A DNA stretch of 64,000 bases from Actinomyces israelii DSM 43320 (GTDB lineage: Bacteria; Actinomycetota; Actinomycetes; Actinomycetales; Actinomycetaceae), in the NCBI RefSeq assembly GCF_000711965.1, contig NZ_JONS01000003.1:1-64000 (forward strand), read 5' to 3'. Position numbers and translations under genes: made by a program. The notes under the pieces are model-generated. The model worked only from the letters and a program-made list of their open reading frames with translations, had not been told where the DNA came from and made no database searches. Within the stretch, counting starts at the first letter, position 1; each line of letters starts with the position of its first letter. Below are positions 18,118-27,100 of the stretch, piece after piece.

Positions 18118-21100
18118 GCTCGCGGATTCCTCTCCCATGGTTCTGCGGACGCGGGATTCGCTCCCAACAACACTGCGGCCGCCTCCGGGGACAGCTGGCC
18201 GGCTTCGATCTTGTCGAGCACCGCCTCGAGGTCGCCCACCGCCAGGTCCGATGGCTTGGCCGCGCCGACGGGGTCACCCACCTTGAGGTGCCTCCGGTTG
18301 AAGCGAGGGGGCGCCAACGGCTGGCGGGTCGGAAGATCCGGGTCGGCCGCCTCAAGCACGACGTGGGCGTTGGTGCCCCCGAACCCGAAGGCCGACACTC
18401 CCGCTCGACGCGGATGGGCGGCATCCCCTGGCCACGGCACCAGTTCGCTGACCGGGTAGAAGGGCGACTCCGAGAAGCGGAATCGGGGGTGCGGATTCGG
18501 ACAGTTGAGGGTGGGGGGGATCTGCCCATGTCGAAGAGCAAGGATCACCTTGATGAGGCCGGCAATCCCAGCCGCCCTCAGCAAGTGGCCGATGTTCGAC
18601 TTCACCGACCCCACACCGCACTGTTGACGCTCCGCGCCGTCCGCGGTGAAGACACACGAGGCGGCCTGAATCTCGATCGGATCGCCGAGCGAGGTCCCGG
18701 TCCCATGGGCCTCCAGGTACGAGATGTCGCTGGCCCGGACGCCAGCCGCGGCAAGCGCGCTCGCCACGACGTCCTGCTGGCCGTGGGGGTCGGGGACCGT
18801 CAGCCCGATGGTGTGGCCGTCGTTGTTCACGGCACTGCCCAGTATGACCGCGTGGATGGTGTCCCCATCCCTGACGGCCGCCCGGTAGGGCTTGAGAAGC
18901 ACCAGACCAGCCCCCTCGCCGGGCACCATCCCGTCAGCGTCCGCGTCGAAGACCCGGCAGACGCCGTCCGCAGCCAGGGCACCCGCCTTGCTGAAGCCAA
19001 TGTGCACCTGCCCGTCGGTCAGGAGCTCGACGCCGCCCACGATCGCGGTGTCGCAGTCCCCCGCCCGCAGGCCGGCACACGCCTGGTGGAGTGCCACCAG
19101 CGCCGACGAGCAGGCAGTGTCGATCATCTGCGACGGGCCCCTGAGATCAAGGAAGTCCGAGACTCGAGCAGCGGCCATGTTCGGGATCGTGTTGACCACA
19201 GCGCGCCGCATCATCGCACTGGACAGCTGCGAGAGCCGACCCTTGAGGTAGTTGCTCTCGCCGCCCCCCAGGTAGACGCCGGTCTTCGAGCCGGCAAACT
19301 CCTCGGGCCGGTACCCGGCTTCGTGCAGCAATTCCACCGACAGCTCCAGCACGAGCCGGTGGTGGGGATCCATGACCATGGCGTCCTCCTCACCGATTCC
19401 GAACCAGTCCGGGTCGAAGGCGAAGATGTCATCGTCCAGGAAGCCACCGTGCTTGGAGTACGTGCGACCCGCCGCGGACCGGTCGGCGCTGTAGAGCTGG
19501 TTCACGTCGAAACGATCTCGGGGCATCTGGCGCACCAGACAGTCCCCCGACTGCAAGTGACGCCAGTGCTCCTCGACCGTCCGGGATCCCGGCAGTCGCG
19601 CGGCCATGCCGATGACTGCTACCCGATCAACGTCGCGGGGAACCTCCGGGGTCTGCGCGACGTCCCTCCCCGGGTCCACCGACGGCCGTGGGGCTGCCGA
19701 GGGTCGATCGGGCACCACAGGGCGACCAGCTCCCCGGTCCTCCAGGTGGCGGGCCATCATGGCCAGAGTCGTGAGCTGTGAGAACTCGCCCGGGTCGACC
19801 GTGGTCGAGAAGGCCTCCTCCACACGGTTCATCAGCGTCATCAGCCCGATGGAATCGAGGCCGTAGTCGTGGATGTCCTCGGTCGGATCGATCTCGCTGG
19901 GCGGGTACTTGAGGATGTCCGCGCAGATGTCGACCAACCGGGCCTCCACGTCGCGATGGGAGGGCGCCGCCGCGTCGTCCGTCTCGACCGCGCGGCCAGA
20001 CAGGCCCATGACTTCGGTGACGCGCTCGCGATGACCATTCAGGACGCCCACCCAGGGTCGTCCAGCGGCGAGAAGCGGTCCGAAGAGGCGCTGTCCGACC
20101 TCGGTGGCCATCGGGACCGTTCCGACCGTGCGCTCGAGTCGTGCGACGGCCTCGTCGTCCAGACCCATGCCCCCGTCCGACCACAAGGGCCAGCCGATCG
20201 ACAGGCTCCTCCCAGACCGTTGCCCGGACGCGCGCAGCCACTCCCGATCGGACATGTAGGCGTCCATGAAGCGGTTCGCATACGCGTACTCGCACTGGCC
20301 GGGGTTGCCGACCGCCCCTGCCAGCGACGAGAAGCAACCGAACCAGTCCAGGTCCATGTCGGCGGTCTCCTCGTCCAGGACCACCGTGCCGGTGACCTTC
20401 GGGGCACACACCTCGTCCCATGCTCCGGAGTCCTTGATGGCGAGCAAGCCATCACGAAGCACGCCCGCCGCATGGAGGATCCCCCTCAGTGGTGGACGCT
20501 CGGAGCCTCGAAGCGTCTGAACGAGCTCGCGAACCGATGCTCGATCGGAGACGTCGAGCGCTCGGTACTCTGCCGCGCACCCCAGCGAGTCCAACCAGGC
20601 GGCGGCCTGCGGGTCCAATGCTCTGCGACCGGTGAGCACGACGCGTCCCGCCCCCCGCGCGGCCAAGAACTCCGCGAACCGACGGCCCAGGACGCCCAGG
20701 CCGCCGGTGATCAGGTAGGAGGCGTCGTGGCGCGCGCGAAAATCGGTGGACTCGTCCAGGATGAACCCGGCCCAGCCCAGCACCTCGCGATCCGACTGCT
20801 GAAGCCGGACCTCGGCATCGTCGCCCCCACCCCGGATCTCGTTCAGGAGCGCGTCCGGGGCCACACCGTCGCCGACCTGGACCGCCGAGGCTCGCAGCCG
20901 CGGTTGCTCCGCGCGCACGGTGCGAGCCATGGCCGCCAGGGCCCGGACGTCGGCGGATGCACCGTCGTGCACCATGACGAGGCGTTGGATCCGCCTGTCC
21001 GCAACGGCGTCCCTCAGCGCGTGATAGGCGCCGGTGGCATCCACGTTCTGGTACGCAACACCAGATTCGAGAACGAGCCGTTCGAGAGGCGGCGACGCGT

Positions 21101-24100
21101 CCACCAGGAGGGTGCGCGTCTCGGATGGACCCACCTGGGCCACACCGGACGCCGGCTTCTTCCGCCAGTCAGGCCCGAACACGACGTGACCGACATCCCC
21201 CTGCGACACTGAGTTCCCGGGCGCGTGGTCTGGCACCACCGGCGCGGCAATCGCAAACTGGCGGAGCGTGAGGCCATCGATCCGCACGACGGGATTCCCG
21301 CCGTCATCGGTGACGACGATGTCGACCTTGCGCACCCGCGCGTCCGGGCAGCGCACGACCTGCACCCAGCCGCTGCCGGGAAGTTTCCCGCTCCACGTGA
21401 GTCGAGACAGGGCGAAGGGCACCCAGACGCCCCCGACATCGTCCGAGTCCGACAGGCCCAACACGGTCTGGAAGGCCGCATCGATGATGCTTGGGTCGAG
21501 GGTGTCGTTGCCCGTCCCGCCACTAGAGGGAATCTCCCACCTTGAGAGTGCCATCTGGCTGCCACAGTGGATCTCGCGCAGACCCCGGAAGGTGGGGCCG
21601 TAGTGCAGACCGGCGTCGTCCAAGGAGCGGTAGCAGTCCCCAGCCGGGAGGGTCCGATGCATCCTGCGCAGGAGGGCATCCGGATCGACGCGTTCGCCCA
21701 TGTCTTCCGGCTGACGGGACACGTGGACCCGCCCCCGGCAGTACTCGGTGGCTTGATCGGCGCCATGCCCCGTGACCGCGAAACGGATTGCATTGTCCGA
21801 TGCCGTCAGGGACAGGTCAACGCTGGTCGTCCGATCGGTGGCCTGGATGGGGCGTGCCCACAGGACGTCGGAGATGGCGCGCACGGGCTCCCCCGACGCC
21901 AACGTCCCACCCGCCCGCGCCATCTCCAGCACCGCCGCACCGGGCAGCGTCGGGTCCCCCACCACCACGTGGTCCGCCAGGTGGGGCTCGTCAGACCTGA
22001 GCACGGTGGTGAATCGGGTGTCCGTCAGGGAAGACGTGTTCGTCCCCAGCAGTGGCGCGAGGCGCCGATCTTCGTCAGCATCATGCACGGCGCTCACCGC
22101 AGCGTCGCTCTGGTGGACCACTCCGGTCCGGCTTCGAGGGAATCTGCAGTCGACACGTTCGAAGGGGTAGGTCGGAAGCTCGACGGTCCTGGCTCCCTGC
22201 CCCAAGGGCACGCGCCTCCAATCGATGGTGGCCCCCATCACCCACAGACGAGCCAGTTCGGCCCAGTCCTCCTGATCGATCGCCAACTCGACGTCCGCCT
22301 CATCGGGACGATCGCCGCGCCGCTGCGTTGGGCGAGTCGACCAAGCGTTCTCACGGTTCGCCACGGCGTCAAGTTCGGTCAGCAGCTCGACCAGCGTCGA
22401 CACCACGAAGCCGATGCGCTCGCCCATCGGCTCCCTGCCCACTCGCAACGTGTGGGCCACGTCGATCAGCCGGAGGTCGCTTCGGTGGCGGCCACCCAGA
22501 TCTGCCACGTCCACGAGCTCCAACAGGCTCGAGTCAAGCGATACGTCGGGCAGCGAGCCGGAGCGTGGGGCGCCCACGTCCGTGAGCAGGGTCGTGAGTC
22601 CGACGATGTCCAACCCTTGCTCACCGAGAGTCGCCTCGGGGTCGATCGCGTCCTCGCTGACGCCGAGCACGCGAGCGGCAGCCGTCACGAGTCGACCGAG
22701 CCGGTTGTCGTCCTCCCGGGCCGACAACGTCCCTCGCCTGGCGCGAAGGTGATCGGCCAGGGTGGCACAGTACCGGCTCAGCTGCTCGGGAGTTCGAGCG
22801 GACAACACCACAATCTGGGGGCCAGCGGAGTCTCGAGGAGCATCACTGGTGAATTCCTCGACCACCACGTGCACGTTGGTGCCACCGGCCCCGAACGAGC
22901 TGATGCCCGCCCGCCGCGGCCCCTCGACGAGTTCGCCCGCGACCATGCTGGTCGGGGCCTGCCACTCAGATGCAGCCGTCTGCAGCTCGATGCGAGTGTC
23001 GTCGAAGTCCAGTCGAGGGTTCACCGGCGTGCAGTTGAGCGTCGGCACGAGCGTTTGGTGCCGGAGCTCGAGGATGACCTTGGTCAAGCCAGCGATACCC
23101 GCCGCGCCTTCCAGGTGCCCGATGTTCGACTTGACCGAACCCAGGGAGACCGCACCCAGGTTCCCCGCGGGGACACCCACCACGTTCTTCAGCGCGGCCA
23201 GCTCGATCGGATCGCCCAAGACGGTTCCGGTGCCGTGGGCTTCGATGCACCCGATGCTGCCGGGGTCCACACCTCCGGTTTCGAGGGCCGCGCGAATGAC
23301 GTTCGACTGCGCGGCGGGATTGGGAACGGTGTAGCCATTGGTCCGGCCACCATGGTTGGTCGCGGTCCCCTTGATGACGGCGACCACGTTGTCACCATCC
23401 TCGAGTGCGTCCGCCAGCGGCTTGAGCAGGACGGCGCCGACTCCCTCGCCGGGGACGAAGCCATCGGCGTCCTGACCGAAGCTCGAACAGCGCCCGGTGG
23501 GAGACAGCATCCGCGCCTGGGCCAGCGTGATGTACTTCGCGGGATGCATGTAGAGGTTGACGCCGCCTGCGAGCGCCATCCGGCAGGATCCCTTGCGCAA
23601 GGCCTCGCAGGCGAGGTGGACGGCGCTGAGGGACGCGGCGCAGGCGGTGTCAACCGTCATGCTGGGGCCACGGAGGTCCATGATGAAGGACACCCGATTG
23701 GCCAGTGACCACGACGCCGACTGCGGGTTGACGCCGCTCTCGGCGGCCCACTGTTCTGGGGCCCACATCTGGTTGGTGTATGTCGTCACTCCGGCAAAGA
23801 CGCCCACCTCATCACGGGATGTTCTCAGTCGCGATGGCGGGTAGCCGGCCGCCTCGAAGGTGTGCCAGGACGTCTCGAGGAAGAGGCGCTCCTGCGGGTC
23901 GAGGGTTTCCGCGTCGCGCGGGGAGATGCCGAAGAACTTCGGGTCGAACCGTTCGACCCCGTCCAGGAAGCCGCCCCACCGCCCGTACGAGCGACCCCCC
24001 CTGGCATTCTCGGGATTCTCGTCGAGGAGCGCATGGGCGTCCCACCGATCCAGGGGGACTTCCCGAATTGCGCTCCTTCCCGCCACCAGCAGGTCCCAGA

Positions 24101-27100
24101 ACTCGTCCAGATCGTCCGCCCCCGGATAGCGCCCGTCCATGCCGATGACGGCAATGTCGCCCGACCGAGCCCGGGCAGGATCTGGGAGCAGTGGCCGACC
24201 TGCCGGGACCTCTGGCCGAGGGACGTCATCGTCCGCGGACGACGAGGCACCCTTCGTGGCCGGAGTGATGCCCTCTTGTCCTGGAGCCGGTCGCTCCCTG
24301 GCCAGCGCACCCAAGGCGTCCCCATGGAACCTGACCAGGTAGTCGACCATCTGCGCCAACGTGGGATGCTCGTAGGCCAAGGTGCTCGGCACCTGCCCCA
24401 GAGCCTGCATCAAACCCCTGTTCAGGCCGCGGACGACCATCGAGTCCATGCCCAGTTCGGCCAAGGGTACGCCCGGTGCGATGTTCTCCGGCGCAAGCCG
24501 CATTTCCTGGGAGAGGATGGCCCGGAGCAGCCGCTCGGCGGTGTCGCTCGCGCTCTCGGCGGGCCCCACCCCAGCGGCAATTGCTCCCGAGTTCGCAGGC
24601 GGATCCGGTCGAGGGTCCGGGGCCGGCGACTCGATCGGGAGAGGCGGCGTGCTGGTGCCCCCGACCCCGACGCTCGGGGTATCCCGTTGCGTCCACGCGC
24701 GGTCTGGCGAGTCGAAGAGGTCCACGAGCGTCGCGTACAAGGTGGGTGTTCCGTACGCACACAGGAGCTCGGGTTCGTCGCTGATGAGGGCCCCCGTGAG
24801 CGCGCCGAGACCCGCGGTGACCGGCAGCCGCTCGCCGCCTAGGCGCGCCAGATCCTGCATACGAGCGGCGTCGACTCCCATGCCCCCGCCCGCCCACAAC
24901 GGCCAATGGACGACCCGCACCGTTCGATCGCCCTCGGCGCGTCGTTGCTGGGCGTAGTGGGCGAGGAAGGCGTTCGCATAGGCGTAGTTGCTTTGTCCCG
25001 CATTCCCGACGACGCCCACTGAGGACGAGAACAGCAGTAGGAATTCCCTTCCAGCCCCGCGAGTGGCGAGGTCGATGTTGCGGGTGCCTTCCACCTTCGG
25101 GCCCAGCACTGCCTCGATGTCCGCCCGATCGAGGTTGCGAACGAATCCATCGCGCAGCGTTCCGGCGCAGTGGATCACCCCGTCGATGCGTCCATGGCGT
25201 GCGATGACCTCCTCCATGAGCGCCGTGACGGCGGACGCTTCGCAGACGTCGCAACTCGCATACTCCACCGTTGCGCCCAGCGCACGAATCGAGTCGAGCA
25301 GTCCGTCCTCAGGAAGCGACGACCGTGCCATCAGCACCAGATGGGCCTGAGGCGTCTCGGCAACGTGCCGCGCCACATGGGCGCCAAGGCCCCGCCCCCC
25401 ACCGGTGATGACGTAGACGCCGCCTCGACGGAACGTTGCCGCGTTGAGACCAGAGCCAGAGCTGGCCACGGACGAGTCCTGGACCAAGCACCTCGTCGAC
25501 CGACGTTGGCCGTCCCGTCGGACCTCGAAGCCATCCCGCTCACCGAACTCCTCCAGCAGATCAGCGATCTGCCAAGCATCCGACACCTCCACGGTCCTCG
25601 CGCGGAACTTCGGTTCCTCCTGCGCGAACGACCGCAGGAATGCGGCGATCGCCGCGTTGGCCGGATCGGCGCCCCCGCCGCGACGCGCGTGGGTGCGGAC
25701 GAAGCGCAACTCGGAGAGATCCCGTCGGCCACTCAAGGAGACGAAGAACGCGGACAGCTGCACGAGCGTGTCCACTGGGTCCGGCTCTTCGGCAGGGTGC
25801 GTCCCATCCAGCGCAGACAGGTCGAGCACGTCGATGGTGCCGCTGCTGGGGATCGACTCGGTGCCGTGTGGCCCGTTCCCGGGGATCCGCACCACGGTGC
25901 GCCACTGGTCGGCCTCCACCGGCCACTCCTCACCACCGATGACCACGAGGACGTCGCCTTTGACAGCGATGCGGCCGCTGGCGGCCGGCCTCCACACTGG
26001 TCGCAGCCACGAGACCGCGGGCTGCTCCTCGCAAGGCGGAACGGCCAAAGGTCCCGGTAGCCAGTGACGCTCAGCGGCGAAGGGATAGGTGGGCAGCGAC
26101 ACTCGCTGGAAGTCGTGGTCGAGCTGCGCATCGGCCCAGTCGACGTCCAGACCGTGCGTCCAGCACGAGGCGAGGTCATCCCACGCGCCGCTGGCCACGA
26201 GGTGGTCGACCAGAACCGTGCTTGATCCGCTCGCCGAGAGCCGCTTGGCCAACGAGTCCTCACGTCCCACGGTGCCACGATGGACGCCTGGGACCAGGTC
26301 ATCGGCCAGGAAGGAGTCCAGGGCAGTCCCCACCTGCTCGAGGTCGGACGCGACGATCGCCAACCGTTCGGGCATCGGCTCGCGCCCCTCCTGCAGCGTG
26401 CGGGCGAGGTCGGTGAGCGAGAGCTCGGGGTGGGCCGCGATGTGCTCACGAACGCTTTGCGCGTAGCGGCGGAGCCGATCGGCATCCTTGGCACTGAGCG
26501 TCACGACCTCGGCGTGGGACGACGTGCGGGTGGCGACCCGCGTCGGGGGTTCCTCGACGACGATGTGGGCATTGACACCGCCATATCCGAACGAGTTGAT
26601 GCCGGCCCGCCGGGGGATCCCATCCTCGTGCGAGGGCCAAGGCTGCAGACGCGTCGGGATCGTGAAGGCAGTCGAGTCGAGCCTCAACAGCGGCGACACC
26701 GTCTCGAGAGTGGGGTGTGGGGCGATCGTGTCGTCGCGCAGGGAGAGAAGCACCTTGGCCAAGGACGCGATGCCGGCTGCCGTTTCCAGATGACCAACGT
26801 TCGCCTTCACCGATCCGATTGCGCAGTGTTTGGAGAAATCGTGGTCGTGCTGTCGGAAGGCATGGTCGAGGCCTTCGATCTCGACAGGATCGCCGAGGCG
26901 TGTGCCAGTCCCGTGGCTCTCGATGTAGTCCGCAGTGGTGATCGGAACTCCAGCATCGCGCCAGGCGGCGTCGATCACCTCGGACTGGGACCGCGCGGAG
27001 GGCGCCGTCAGCGAGACGCCGCGGCCACCGTGCCCGACCGCGGTGCCCACCACGAGACCGTAGATGTGGTCGTGGTCAGCGCGCGCCTGGGACAGCCGCT

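Noticed and set aside
18118-18138. Earlier ATG for PKS-D at 18138
   Set aside because: The ATG at 18117 gives the ATGA overlap seen at the other PKS junctions and has GAGAGGAA at good spacing. The earlier one remains possible but is less supported.
21567-23708. Plus-strand open frame of 713 codons
   Set aside because: It is a mirror of the KS9-DH region of PKS-C in another frame, with no recognisable protein and no ribosome binding site.
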